Of a stretch of DNA of 64,000 nucleotides, positions 51,071 to 61,354 are shown piece by piece; the stretch's first letter is position 1; every line of letters begins with the position of its first letter. Both the position numbers and the translations under genes were made by a program. This DNA is from Flammeovirga sp. SJP92 (GTDB taxonomy: Bacteria; Bacteroidota; Bacteroidia; Cytophagales; Flammeovirgaceae). The notes beneath the pieces are model-generated. The model was not told the DNA's origin. It did no database searches and worked only from the letters and a program-made list of their open reading frames with translations. The stretch is from assembly GCF_001583495.1 (NCBI RefSeq), contig NZ_LQAQ01000116.1, positions 1 through 64,000 on the forward strand. The letters run 5' to 3'.

Positions 51071-52687
51071 ATGTTTTTATCCTATTTTGCTATACTAATA
51101 ACACTGTTTACTTCTTTTGGTGAGCCTGTCACTGATAAGAAAAAGAAGCTGGCAGATGAAGAAAAACGTTTTGAAGAAGACGTAAGAATCTTTAATGAAA
51201 CACATGAGGCTACCTTCCGCTATTTTTGGGAATGGGCTCATCCTGTATCGGGATTGACACCGAGAAGGTCATTGAAAAACAAGCGTTACGATATCGGTAT
51301 TGGAGCTTCGGGCTTTGGTATTCAGGCAATTATCGTTGGGGCTCACAGAGGTTGGGTGACAAGAGAAGAAGTGGTGGATCACCTTTTGAAAGTGACGGAT
51401 TTCTTAGAAAATAAAGCCGTTAGGTACCATGGCGTATTTCCTCATTTGATTCATGGGGAAACGGGACAGTTGATCAAATTTGCTGGTCAAGATGGTGCTG
51501 ATATTCAAGAGACTTCCAACATGATGATGGGCCTTTTGGTAGCAAGAGCTTATTTTGATAAAAATACACCAAAGGAGAAGCAGTTAAGAGAAAATATTAC
51601 AAAACTTTGGGAAGCGGTAGACTATACCGTACATGAATACCAAGACGGTTTATGGTGGAATCACTCTGATAATCAGGAAGAAAATAACGGTTTGAAGCTA
51701 TTGATGAAAGGCTACAATGAGGCAATGACGAGTTATGCTCTTGCTTTAGGACACCCTAAACATGCCATCAAAAAGTCTTCGTATCAAGCGTATGTCAACG
51801 GAAAGAATTTTGTCAATGGTAGAAAATACTTCGGTTATACATTGGATTTAGGAAAGCCAAAAGGTGGACCGTTGTACTTGGCACAGACGCCTTTTGTGAC
51901 GATGGATCCTAGAGATATGCAAGATCAATACACATTTTATTGGACAAGAAGCATCGCTCATTCATTGATCAATTGGACGTATTGTTTCAAGTTTGCTCCA
52001 GAGGAATACGGTTACTCTCAAGAAGATTGGGGATTGACGGCTTCACAAATTCCAGGAGGTTATAATAACAGAGCAGGACCTTCCAAAGACAAAGGTGTGA
52101 TTGCGCCATCGGGTGCTTTAGGCGTATTTCCTTATGTGCCGTATCAGTCCATGATGGCATTGAGAAACTTCTATGAAAATCATAAAGAAGGACTTTGGGA
52201 CAAGTATGGGTTCAAAGATGCGTATTCCATAAAAGATAATTGGTATTCAGATCGTTACTTAGGTTTGGATCAAGGTAGAACGGTCATTATGATGGAAAAC
52301 TACCGCAGTGGTTTGTTTTGGGAATTATCAAAGAAGATTCCTGAATTACAAGTCGCAAAAGAAAAGATGGAGATTCATTCTCCAGACCACAAAACAGGAT
52401 TTCCACTAGCAGTAAAAGAGAATATATCACAAAGAGTACAATTAATTCGACATCCTGAATTGAAAGCTTATCATCTGGATTATTTCTTAGAAAATAAAGG
52501 AAAAGTAAGCTTTGAATTTGAAACTTTAAATGGTGTAGTGACTACTTTATTTCCCTCTAAATCTAAATCAAAAGGAATGCATCAATTGGTCTTTAATAAA
52601 GGGCAGTTCCTTTCGGGCACTAAGGGAAAAATCATTATGAAAATTGACGGTAAACTAACAAACGAACTAGCAGTACAACTTTATTAA
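51071..52687 (+). CDS. GH144-like (glycoamylase-fold) enzyme, exported
   Basis: A 538-residue enzyme with a signal peptide. The (alpha/alpha)6 barrel has the glycoamylase-like (PF10091) markers: ATFRYFWEWAHPVSGLTPRRS, YDIGIGASGFGIQAIIVGAHRGW, QETSNMMMGLLVARAYF, KGYNEAMTSYALALGHPKH and DGLWWNHSDN. The characterised relatives are GH144 endo-beta-1,2-glucanases. The next gene, ten bases away, is a GH3 beta-glucosidase, the same pairing as in known beta-1,2-glucan (sophoro-oligosaccharide) loci of Bacteroidetes. Substrate is inferred from this. Confidence 0.85.
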   Translation: MFLSYFAILITLFTSFGEPVTDKKKKLADEEKRFEEDVRIFNETHEATFRYFWEWAHPVSGLTPRRSLKNKRYDIGIGASGFGIQAIIVGAHRGWVTREEVVDHLLKVTDFLENKAVRYHGVFPHLIHGETGQLIKFAGQDGADIQETSNMMMGLLVARAYFDKNTPKEKQLRENITKLWEAVDYTVHEYQDGLWWNHSDNQEENNGLKLLMKGYNEAMTSYALALGHPKHAIKKSSYQAYVNGKNFVNGRKYFGYTLDLGKPKGGPLYLAQTPFVTMDPRDMQDQYTFYWTRSIAHSLINWTYCFKFAPEEYGYSQEDWGLTASQIPGGYNNRAGPSKDKGVIAPSGALGVFPYVPYQSMMALRNFYENHKEGLWDKYGFKDAYSIKDNWYSDRYLGLDQGRTVIMMENYRSGLFWELSKKIPELQVAKEKMEIHSPDHKTGFPLAVKENISQRVQLIRHPELKAYHLDYFLENKGKVSFEFETLNGVVTTLFPSKSKSKGMHQLVFNKGQFLSGTKGKIIMKIDGKLTNELAVQLY

Positions 52688-52697
52688 TGGTAACAGC

Positions 52698-54944
52698 ATG
52701 AGAAAATTATTAATTACAGTAGTAGGCTTATTGATTAGTCAGGTGATGTGTGCACAAGACTATTCGAAACAAGTGGAGAAATTGCTGAAGAAAATGACCC
52801 TCGAAGAGAAAGTAGGGCAAATGACGCAGTTTACTTCTTCCAGCGATGTAACGGGTCCGACATTGAGAGACAATGTGGAGAAAGATGTAAAGGCCGGACA
52901 TGTAGGTTCTTTGTTTAATGCCGTTTCTGCGGAGTATACAAGGGAATTACAGCAGATGGCCGTAGAGGAAACACGTTTGGGGATTCCGTTATTGTTTGGT
53001 TATGATGTGATTCATGGCTTTAAAACGATCTTCCCGATTCCGTTGGCTGAAGCAAGTTCGTTTGACTTGGAGATGATCAAAGGAGCGGCGAGAGTAGCGG
53101 CAGAAGAAGCATCAGCGGCAGGTATTCATTGGACGTTTGCTCCTATGGTGGACGTGAGTAGAGATCCACGTTGGGGTAGAGTGATGGAAGGTGCCGGCGA
53201 AGACACGTATTACAACAGTGTGGTGGCTAAAGCAAGAGTAGAAGGTTTTCAAGGAGATGATTTATCGGCAACCAATACGGTTTTGGCTTGTGCAAAGCAC
53301 TTCTTAGCTTACGGAGCGGCACAAGGTGGTCGTGATTATCATACAGTTGATATGTCGATGCAGACATTACATGACGTTTACTTACCGCCTTTCAAAGCGT
53401 GTGTAGACGCAGGTGTAGAGACTTTTATGACGTCATTCAATGAAATCAATGGAACACCAAGTACTGCCAATCCTTATTTATTCAAAGAAATATTGAGAAA
53501 TCAATGGGACTTTAAAGGAATGGTAGTGACGGATTACACAGCTATCAATGAATTAATTCCTCATGGTATCGCTGATAATTTACAATCAGCAGGTGAGTTG
53601 GCGGTCAATGCAGGTATTGATATGGATATGGAAGGTGCAGTTTTCTTAAATACTTTAGTAAAAGCAGTCAAAGAGCATAAAGTATCAGAAGAAACGATTG
53701 ATGAAGCGTTAAGAAGAATCTTAACGGTGAAGTTCAAATTGGGCTTATTTGATGATCCTTACAAATACTGTAATGCAGAAAGAGAGGAGAAAGTAACGCT
53801 TTCAGGAGATTTTAAGCACAAAGCAAGGTTAGCGGCACAACGTTCTATCGTTTTATTGAAAAATGAAAATCAAACACTTCCGATAACATTAAGTAATACG
53901 AAAAAAATCGCTTTGATTGGTCCATTGGCCAAAAGTAGAAAAGATGTATTGGGAGGATGGAAAGCAAAGGGTTCTCCTAAGAATGCTCAATCACTTTTTG
54001 AAGGCATGAAACACGCTACAGCTGGCAAGGCGGAGTTACTTTATGCGAAAGGCTGTAAGTTAAGTGGTGAAGATAAATCAGGGTTTGAGGAAGCATTGGA
54101 AGTTGCAAAAAAAGCAGATGTAATTGTATTGGCAATTGGGGAGTCAAGAGTGATTTCTGGTGAAGCGAAAAGTAGATCTGACATTTCAGTACCGGGTGTA
54201 CAGACGGACTTGTTAGCACATTTAAAGCAAGCCGGAAAACCTATCGTAGTAGTCTTGATGAATGGTAGACCGCTGACTTTAGAAAGAGAAGACGAACTAG
54301 CGGATGCATTACTAGAAACGTGGCACTTGGGTACAATGGCAGGACCGGCTATTGCAGATGTGATTTTCGGTGGTTACAACCCTTCTGGAAAACTGCCAAT
54401 GACTTTCCCAAGAAATGTAGGTCAAATTCCAATTTTCTATAATGTGAAAAACACTGGTCGACCTTTCAATCCAGAAAAACCTTCAGGTTATAAATCTACT
54501 TACTTGGACGTACCCAACACTCCGCTTTATGCTTTTGGATACGGTTTGAGTTACACAAAATTCGAGTATTCTGAAATCAAAATGTCTTCAAAATCAACAG
54601 ATAATGAAATTACTGCTTCTGTTGAAGTGAAAAATATTGGAGACTACGACGGAGAGGAAGTAGTGCAGTTATATGTGCAAGATGTGGTCGGAAGATCGAC
54701 AAGACCATTGAAAGAACTGAAGGGTTTTGAGAAGATTTTCTTGAAGCAAGGAGAGACTAAAACAGTCACTTTCAACATCAAAAAAGAAGACTTGACCTAC
54801 TTCCGTTGGGATATGAGCGAAGGGGTGGAAGCTGGAGATTTCAATGTCTATATCGGCACAAGTTCTGATCATGTGAAAAGGGCTTCATTTACATTGACAA
54901 AGGGATTTGAAGTAGGAAAAGGTAATCCGGTCAAATCAAAATAA
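52698..54944 (+). CDS. GH3 family beta-glucosidase, exported
   Basis: A 748-residue enzyme with a signal peptide (ending CAQ). Full GH3 layout: barrel (about 20-370) with GYDVIHGFKTIFPIPLAEAS and the nucleophile Asp about 279 in GMVVTDYTAIN; the second alpha/beta domain (RSIVLLKNENQTLPI, GESRVISGEAKSRSDIS); and the fibronectin-like C-terminal domain (GDYDGEEVVQLYVQD). It cleaves terminal glucose from beta-glucan oligosaccharides in the periplasm. It closes the enzyme part of the PUL; a 146-bp nested palindrome separates it from the SusCD part. Confidence 0.95.
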   Translation: MRKLLITVVGLLISQVMCAQDYSKQVEKLLKKMTLEEKVGQMTQFTSSSDVTGPTLRDNVEKDVKAGHVGSLFNAVSAEYTRELQQMAVEETRLGIPLLFGYDVIHGFKTIFPIPLAEASSFDLEMIKGAARVAAEEASAAGIHWTFAPMVDVSRDPRWGRVMEGAGEDTYYNSVVAKARVEGFQGDDLSATNTVLACAKHFLAYGAAQGGRDYHTVDMSMQTLHDVYLPPFKACVDAGVETFMTSFNEINGTPSTANPYLFKEILRNQWDFKGMVVTDYTAINELIPHGIADNLQSAGELAVNAGIDMDMEGAVFLNTLVKAVKEHKVSEETIDEALRRILTVKFKLGLFDDPYKYCNAEREEKVTLSGDFKHKARLAAQRSIVLLKNENQTLPITLSNTKKIALIGPLAKSRKDVLGGWKAKGSPKNAQSLFEGMKHATAGKAELLYAKGCKLSGEDKSGFEEALEVAKKADVIVLAIGESRVISGEAKSRSDISVPGVQTDLLAHLKQAGKPIVVVLMNGRPLTLEREDELADALLETWHLGTMAGPAIADVIFGGYNPSGKLPMTFPRNVGQIPIFYNVKNTGRPFNPEKPSGYKSTYLDVPNTPLYAFGYGLSYTKFEYSEIKMSSKSTDNEITASVEVKNIGDYDGEEVVQLYVQDVVGRSTRPLKELKGFEKIFLKQGETKTVTFNIKKEDLTYFRWDMSEGVEAGDFNVYIGTSSDHVKRASFTLTKGFEVGKGNPVKSK

Positions 54945-54957
54945 AGGAACACTGTTT

Positions 54958-55103
54958 CAAGTGTTAAGCGACAGCGTCACTTGGAACTGCACATTGGCGA
55001 AGTCTCCCGACTTCGAAGTACAAGTAATAAGTAATATTTATTTCGAAGTCAGGAGACTTCGCCAATATTCTATCACAAGTGACGCCTACCGGCTTAACAC
55101 TTG
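54958..55103. repeat. Nested giant palindrome inside the PUL
   Basis: A 146-bp inverted structure. Inner arms ATTGGCGAAGTCTC ... (54993-55017) and the matching end CGCCAAT at 55066 pair over about 25 bp with one mismatch, around a 24-base centre. Outer arms CAAGTGTTAAGC ... CACTTG (54958-54983) and CAAGTGACGC ... CACTTG (55076-55103) also pair with each other, and each can fold on itself (CAAGTG/CACTTG). The left half recurs at 62703-62762. It lies between the GH3 gene and the DUF4958 lipoprotein gene of the same strand. Confidence 0.85.
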
Positions 55104-55216
55104 CGACATAAATAATTCAACCAAAAAATAATTACACAACTACATAAACCTGTTTGATACAACCAAAAACATCAAGCAAAAACTTCTAAGAAACATCATA
55201 CAATCTATTTACTGAA

Positions 55217-56575
55217 ATGAAGAAAAACTACTTTTCAATTTTTTTATCCCTATGGATCCTTTCCTCTTGTACCCAAGAGAAAGTGGAACAATACGTCGGT
55301 CAACCGAAAGACCTAAGGTATGCGGGGGTAGCTGACTACAAATGTGGAGACTTTTTCACTACCTATCAGCCTTCTGTTTTCGTGGGAGGCGGTGAAGCTG
55401 AATTTAAGATTACCAACGTTGTCAATACTTCAGGAGAAGAGATAGAAGTGACCAACAACTTCTCTATTGATCCAGGTAATGGCGTAATCTCATTTTTAGA
55501 ATACAATAACTTACTGCCGGGTGAGTACACATTTGATATTGCTGTAACCAATGCCATTGCAGAAGTGAATTTCCAAAATGTATTATCATTTGAAGCACAC
55601 CAAGCGGAGCCTAGCGGATTGTATTACCTTCCGAATTTATACTCCACTTACGGTACCAATATGGAATTTTCAACAGCATTTCCCAATGTAAAAGGAGGAG
55701 GTCCATATACTTACAAATTGAATAATCACACGGATGTTTTCACGATTGATGCCACAACAGGAAGCATTCATTTAGCCAAAGAATACACTATTGGTGATGA
55801 TGAGTTCAAGGAATTTAAGTTAGATGTTGCCGTAGAAAATGCACAAGGCGAACAAATGCAAGAAAGTATCATGGACATTGAAGTATTAGGAGCGAATATC
55901 GGTCAATTGATATTTCATGGCATTGCGATCAAAGGCGATAGCGAAAGTTATGGATTACAAAATCTGACTTCCAATAATTACTACGGAACAGTAACCAAAG
56001 AGCTGTCAGGCGAAGAGTATACGACGGTATTGAACGATTCTACGCACAATCCAAAGTTTGTAGGAGAAACTTGGAGAAGAGCCTGGGCAGGACAGGTCTT
56101 TCCTTATCAGCAAGAAGACGGCGTGATTACGGAACGTGTATTAGTAGCCTATTGGTCTGATAGTGAAGAATCGAGAAGTTTCTTAGCCACTGAAACTGTA
56201 GATCTAACCAATTATACTACAGATGCTTATATCGAAACTTCAGGACTTTGGAGATACAGTGGTGGGGCTGAACATGTCAATCAGCATTTAAGTGTGGCCA
56301 TTATAGATGTGACAGAACTAGACGAAGGATCCCCTGTAGCGTCTGAATGGGAAATTTTAGAAAATGATATTTCGGACCGCTTTATTCAATTCCCAACAGA
56401 CGGACTTATCAAAGAAATAGACTTAAAACTGAATGGATCTTTAGAGGTTCAAATTCCAGAAAAATACTTGGGCAAGCAGATCCAAGTGGCGCTCATTGCT
56501 GATTTCTTAAACCCAGAAATCGGAGCATTAACAAGAAGGTTTTATGTACACGAACTTCAAGTAAGAGCAAAATAA
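55217..56575 (+). CDS. PUL surface lipoprotein, DUF4958-like (SusE-position)
   Basis: A 452-residue lipoprotein with lipobox LSSC. Two cadherin-like beta-sandwich segments come first (NNFSIDPGNGVISF; VFTIDATTGSIHLAKEY), followed by a ~230-residue domain (LIFHGIAIKGDSESYGLQNL ... TWRRAWAGQVFPYQ) of the DUF4958 type that accompanies SusC/SusD genes. It is presumably a surface glycan-binding protein. Its TAA stop overlaps the susC ATG (TAATG), so the two are translationally coupled. Confidence 0.82.
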   Translation: MKKNYFSIFLSLWILSSCTQEKVEQYVGQPKDLRYAGVADYKCGDFFTTYQPSVFVGGGEAEFKITNVVNTSGEEIEVTNNFSIDPGNGVISFLEYNNLLPGEYTFDIAVTNAIAEVNFQNVLSFEAHQAEPSGLYYLPNLYSTYGTNMEFSTAFPNVKGGGPYTYKLNNHTDVFTIDATTGSIHLAKEYTIGDDEFKEFKLDVAVENAQGEQMQESIMDIEVLGANIGQLIFHGIAIKGDSESYGLQNLTSNNYYGTVTKELSGEEYTTVLNDSTHNPKFVGETWRRAWAGQVFPYQQEDGVITERVLVAYWSDSEESRSFLATETVDLTNYTTDAYIETSGLWRYSGGAEHVNQHLSVAIIDVTELDEGSPVASEWEILENDISDRFIQFPTDGLIKEIDLKLNGSLEVQIPEKYLGKQIQVALIADFLNPEIGALTRRFYVHELQVRAK

Positions 56576-59500
56576 TGAAGAGGATTATGAAACAAGTTAC
56601 TTACAAATATATATTCATCTTATTGGCTTTGGTATGCTCACTCTCTGTTCAAGCACAAGAAGAAACAGAAGAAAAACCAAAGTTTGTAAGAGTAACAGGT
56701 ATGGTGTTGGATCAGGAAGATGATCTGCCTATTCCGGGAGCAAGTATTTTGGTGGAAGGCACAAAACACGGTACAGCTTCTGATTTTAATGGAAAATACT
56801 CTCTCCGCGTAAGAGAAAATGCTACACTATCGGTTTCTTTTATTGGTTATCAAACGAAAAGCATCAGTGTAGAAGGAAGAAAAGAGATTATTGTTCACCT
56901 CAAAACAGATGTGGAAGTTTTGGATGAATTGGTGGTCATTGGTTATGGTAAGCAAGATGCGAAAGAGGTATCGGGTTCCATTAAATCAGTGGTGATTGAT
57001 GACGAAATCGCTTCCATGCCTGCCGCTTCTTTTGATCAGCTGTTGCAAGGACGTATGGCCGGTGTACAGGTTTACTCGGGCGAAGGCGGACCGGGACAAG
57101 CTATGAACTTTGAAATCAGAGGTACAAACACCATCACGGGAACATCAAGCCCATTGTATGTGATTGATGGATTTCCATTGGAAGACCCAACATTGTTCAG
57201 TTTAGATCCTGCGGATATAGAGCGTGTAGATGTATTGAAAGATGCCTCTGCTACGGCGATTTACGGATCGAGAGCCTCTAACGGTGTAATTTTGATCACG
57301 ACCAAACAAGGAACAGCAGGGAAACCAACCGTCACTTTTAATACAAAAATGGGAATGTCACAAATTCCCGAGGAAAGAATAATTAAGACATTAAGCCCTC
57401 AAGATTATGTAGAGGTACAACACGACATAGGAGGAGGAGATCCATGGGGAGAGTCTTCTAACTACACTGATGAAGACTACACCAATTGGCAAAAAGAAAT
57501 TTTCCGTCAGGCACCTTTCCAAAACTATACTTTATCATTGAAAGGCGGTTCTGAGCAAACAAAAGTATTTACCTCACTAGGTTATGTTAATCAGCAAGGA
57601 ACATTATTGAACTCAAGTTTTGAGCGTTTAAATGGACGTTTGAAACTGGATCAAAGTATTGGGAAATTGGTGGATATGAGCGTGAATTTGAATTACGCAA
57701 ATTCCAAACATGTAGGAATGAAAACGTCTACAGCACAAGTTTCAGCCATCAAATCAGCGATTATGTTTAAGCCAATGACCCCTAAAAACGGCGATTTGGA
57801 AGACGAAGATGAACTGAGTGCAGGATTCTATCCGCCAACACAAACACTCAATAATACAGACCGCGAAAGCGAAGTGGACGCCTTGCAAACCAATATCAAC
57901 TTCACGGTGAAATTGGCAGAAGGGTTAAAGTTCAGAACGCAAGTAGGGTATCAGATTAATGTCAACAACGGCAGAACGTTCTTCAATTTAGGAACCAATC
58001 AAGCCGACAGAAGTGGTGCGGGCATCAATGGTACATTAAGTGCTTCGAAGACAGAGAATTTCTTGAATGAAAATGTATTGTCGTACAGCCTAAACCAAAA
58101 TGGACATCACTTGGAAGCCATTGCAGGTTTATCCTTCCAAATGACGGAACGCTTTAACCAATCTTCATCTGCTAATCAGTTTCCATTGGATGATTTAGGG
58201 TGGAATAATATGGGAATTGCAAACGTGGCTCAAATGCCAAGTTCATCGTCCACTCAGCAAAATTTGATGTCAGGTTTTGGTAGGGTCTCTTATACTTACA
58301 AAAATAAATACATTGTGACGGCCTCACTCAGAGCAGATGGGTCATCAAGATTTAAAGAAGGCAACCGCTTTGGTATATTCCCATCAGCGTCGGCCGCTTG
58401 GAGAGCTGGAGAAGAAGAGTTTGTAAAGGACTTAGGTGTATTTGATGAATTAAAATTCAAAGTAGGTTTTGGTACTACCGGTAATAATAGAGTGAGTGAT
58501 TTCGATTTCTTACCTACCGTTGGCGTCTCTTCAGGCTACTATTTTAATGGTGCTTACTCCTCTGCTTTCTATCAAAAACAATTGGCCAATACAGACCTCA
58601 AATGGGAAACTACTCAGCAGTTCAACGTGGGTACAGATATGGGATTCTTCAACAATAGAGTTTTATTGGATCTAGAATATTACTACAACTTGACAGACAA
58701 CCTATTATTTAACGGTAGAATTGCACCTTCTACAGGTTATAATAATGTGAAGCAAAATATCGGTGCAGTTGCAAATCAAGGAGTGGAACTTTCATTGAAT
58801 ACGGTTAATGTAAGGACAAAGAATTTCCAATGGTCTACCAACTTCAATATTTCATTTAATAGAAGTGAAGTCAAAAAACTATCCTACGGAGAGGATTTCA
58901 GATTGTATGATCCAAATGTAGGAGGAATGTTCTCAGGGGAGTTGTATTACGGACTTTTTGTAGGTCAGCCTATGACACAAATGTACGGTTACAGATATGA
59001 CGGAATGTATCAGGTCGATGACTTTATAAAAAGTGCAGACGGGAGTTTGACGCTGAAAGAAGGCGTACCGGAATTCATTTCTCAAACGGGAGAAGTAAGA
59101 CCCGGACATCCAAAATACCGTGATTTGAATGGAGACGGACAGATTGATGAAAACGACAAAGAGATCATCGGTGATCCGAACCCAGAGTATTACGGTGGTT
59201 TTACGAATACTTTCACTTTCAAAAACTGGGATTTAAGCATCTTATTGACATGGTCAGTAGGCCAAGACGTTTTCAATGGCAATAATGCTGATTTTGGTGT
59301 GGTAGGAAGCCAAAGAGGTCGAAATTACTTGGAGCAAGTAGCCAATAGATGGTCGTATGACAACCCAACTTCAGAGGGCGTTTGGGCAGTGCCAGGTCCT
59401 GGATTAGAATACTCTTACCACCAAGTTTACGGAGGGCATCAAATGAGTGATTACTTCATAGAAGACGCCTCTTTCTTAAGAATTAAAAATATTACGCTAG

Positions 59501-59709
59501 GTTATAAAGTCAATAAGCAGTTTTTGAAGAAACTAAAAATCAAATCCTTCAGAGTATATGGATCAGTGGATAACCTTTGGGTGTTTACCAATTACTCAGG
59601 CTACGATCCGGAAGTATCCGTAAGGAGTCAAGCCATGTACAGAGGCATTGATTATTCTTCTTATCCTGCCGCGCAATCAGCCATCCTAGGTCTTCAAGTA
59701 TCCTTCTAA
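56575..59709 (+). CDS. SusC-type TonB-dependent outer-membrane transporter
   Basis: A 1044-residue TonB-linked channel. After the signal peptide (ending VQAQ) comes a carboxypeptidase-D-like regulatory domain (VTGMVLDQEDDLPIPGASI ... TASDFNGKYSLRV), then the TonB box and plug (LVVIGYGKQDAKEVSGSI ... RIERVDVLKDASATAIYGSRASNGVI type sequence) and the 22-strand barrel ending in a C-terminal Phe (ILGLQVSF). It imports oligosaccharides bound by the SusD partner that follows 11 bases later. Confidence 0.97.
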   Translation: MKRIMKQVTYKYIFILLALVCSLSVQAQEETEEKPKFVRVTGMVLDQEDDLPIPGASILVEGTKHGTASDFNGKYSLRVRENATLSVSFIGYQTKSISVEGRKEIIVHLKTDVEVLDELVVIGYGKQDAKEVSGSIKSVVIDDEIASMPAASFDQLLQGRMAGVQVYSGEGGPGQAMNFEIRGTNTITGTSSPLYVIDGFPLEDPTLFSLDPADIERVDVLKDASATAIYGSRASNGVILITTKQGTAGKPTVTFNTKMGMSQIPEERIIKTLSPQDYVEVQHDIGGGDPWGESSNYTDEDYTNWQKEIFRQAPFQNYTLSLKGGSEQTKVFTSLGYVNQQGTLLNSSFERLNGRLKLDQSIGKLVDMSVNLNYANSKHVGMKTSTAQVSAIKSAIMFKPMTPKNGDLEDEDELSAGFYPPTQTLNNTDRESEVDALQTNINFTVKLAEGLKFRTQVGYQINVNNGRTFFNLGTNQADRSGAGINGTLSASKTENFLNENVLSYSLNQNGHHLEAIAGLSFQMTERFNQSSSANQFPLDDLGWNNMGIANVAQMPSSSSTQQNLMSGFGRVSYTYKNKYIVTASLRADGSSRFKEGNRFGIFPSASAAWRAGEEEFVKDLGVFDELKFKVGFGTTGNNRVSDFDFLPTVGVSSGYYFNGAYSSAFYQKQLANTDLKWETTQQFNVGTDMGFFNNRVLLDLEYYYNLTDNLLFNGRIAPSTGYNNVKQNIGAVANQGVELSLNTVNVRTKNFQWSTNFNISFNRSEVKKLSYGEDFRLYDPNVGGMFSGELYYGLFVGQPMTQMYGYRYDGMYQVDDFIKSADGSLTLKEGVPEFISQTGEVRPGHPKYRDLNGDGQIDENDKEIIGDPNPEYYGGFTNTFTFKNWDLSILLTWSVGQDVFNGNNADFGVVGSQRGRNYLEQVANRWSYDNPTSEGVWAVPGPGLEYSYHQVYGGHQMSDYFIEDASFLRIKNITLGYKVNKQFLKKLKIKSFRVYGSVDNLWVFTNYSGYDPEVSVRSQAMYRGIDYSSYPAAQSAILGLQVSF

Positions 59710-59720
59710 CTGACAGAGAA

Positions 59721-61343
59721 ATGAAAAGATTTAATTACATATTATTCATCATTATCGCTACACTAAGTGCATGTTCGTTTTTGGATTTAGAACCCAAAGA
59801 TGAACTGACAAGAGATAATTTTTACAAAAATGACAGAGAAGTAACCTTAGCTTTGTCAGGCGTTTATGCACAGCTACGAACGCTGTATGCAGAAGATTTT
59901 TCGGTTTGGCTAAACGTGGGAACGGACGAGATGCTTTACAGAAGAGCCACGTTTGGAAAAGAATTAAGCCGAATGTCATACAATGAATCTGATATAGATT
60001 TGGCTAGAATCTGGAAAAATAGCTACACGGCTATCAATATTGCCAATGACTTTATTGGGTCGTTGTCTGCATTGGATACCATCCCTAATTTAAAAAGAAC
60101 AGACCACGACTTAATGTTGGGAGAAGCCTTGACGCTAAGAGCAATGTTCTATTTCAATATGGTAAGAATGTGGGAGCATATACCATTACGTTTGGATCAT
60201 TTCACTGACCTCAACGGTAACTTGGAGGACTTGAATTTACCCAATGTACCGGCCAATAAAATCTATAATCAAATTGTGGCAGACTTGGAAGCCTCATTAG
60301 AATTGATGAACGAGCGCCCAAAGCAATACGGAAGAGTTTCGAAACAAATTGCTCACGGTATTTTGGCAAGAGTATTCTTAAATATGGCAGGGGCGAGAGT
60401 ACAAGGAGGTGATTTTGGAAAGGATTACTGTTTGAATAAAGTAGTAGAGCACACCAACGCCGTGGTAAACTACGGTTATCATACGCTCTTACCAGAATAT
60501 GAAGAGGTTTTCTTGAATGAGATCAAGGGCATCAGAAATGATGTGGAAGTGATGTGGGAAGTAGATTTTACAGTTTCAGACAGTAGAAATTTAGGAGGAA
60601 GAATCGGTAATTTCAATGGAGTACAAATCAGCTTTACTTCAGGTAATCAACCTTTCGCAACAGCCAATAGTTACATTGCTCCAACCATGCACAATGCTTT
60701 GTACAGCAATACAGATACTAGAAAAGCATGGAATTGTGCCGACTTTAGCTTCAACAATGACGGTGACTTTTACTTTCCTGTTTTTACCAAAAATCAATTA
60801 AGATGGTACCCTGGAAAATGGAGAAGATTGGATTTGGGAAGAGATTCCAACGGAGAATTAGATGACACTGCAGAAAGCTTAGAAATGGGCGTCATCAACA
60901 AAGATAGAACCTCAATTAATTTCCCATTGTTGCGTTACAGCGATGTTTTATTGATGAGAGCAGAAGCATTGTACCTTTTACAAGGTGAAAACGAACAGTC
61001 TAATCAGGATATTGAATTGGTAAGAAATAGAGCCAATGCAGGTACTTTGGAAGAAGGATTAATGCAAGTGGACGGTAACTATATGAAGCTGATTCAGGAG
61101 GAACGCAGAAGAGAACTTTGCTACGAAGGTCATAGAAGGTTTGATTTGGTACGCTGGGGAACGCTATTGGAAACAATGAGAGATTTGAGTGAAAACATCA
61201 GAGCAAACCCTAGCTTCAGAGAAGAGCACGAAATACAGTTAGTGGCACCAGGTGAGAGGGTAGAAGAGAAGCATGTGGTGTTCCCAATTCCTTCAGACGA
61301 ATTGCAGATCAACGTGAACATTAAACAACACAACCTTTGGTAA
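59721..61343 (+). CDS. SusD-type nutrient-binding lipoprotein
   Basis: A 540-residue outer-membrane lipoprotein (lipobox LSAC). SusD markers: FLDLEPKDELTRDNFYKNDREVTLALSGVYAQL at the N-terminus, TPR-like helices (LMLGEALTLRAMFYFNMVRMWE), and the C-terminal block INFPLLRYSDVLLMRAEALY ... IQEERRRELCYEGHRRFDLVRWG. It forms the lid of the SusC channel and binds the glycan at the cell surface. Confidence 0.96.
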   Translation: MKRFNYILFIIIATLSACSFLDLEPKDELTRDNFYKNDREVTLALSGVYAQLRTLYAEDFSVWLNVGTDEMLYRRATFGKELSRMSYNESDIDLARIWKNSYTAINIANDFIGSLSALDTIPNLKRTDHDLMLGEALTLRAMFYFNMVRMWEHIPLRLDHFTDLNGNLEDLNLPNVPANKIYNQIVADLEASLELMNERPKQYGRVSKQIAHGILARVFLNMAGARVQGGDFGKDYCLNKVVEHTNAVVNYGYHTLLPEYEEVFLNEIKGIRNDVEVMWEVDFTVSDSRNLGGRIGNFNGVQISFTSGNQPFATANSYIAPTMHNALYSNTDTRKAWNCADFSFNNDGDFYFPVFTKNQLRWYPGKWRRLDLGRDSNGELDDTAESLEMGVINKDRTSINFPLLRYSDVLLMRAEALYLLQGENEQSNQDIELVRNRANAGTLEEGLMQVDGNYMKLIQEERRRELCYEGHRRFDLVRWGTLLETMRDLSENIRANPSFREEHEIQLVAPGERVEEKHVVFPIPSDELQINVNIKQHNLW

Positions 61344-61354
61344 ACGGAATTGAC

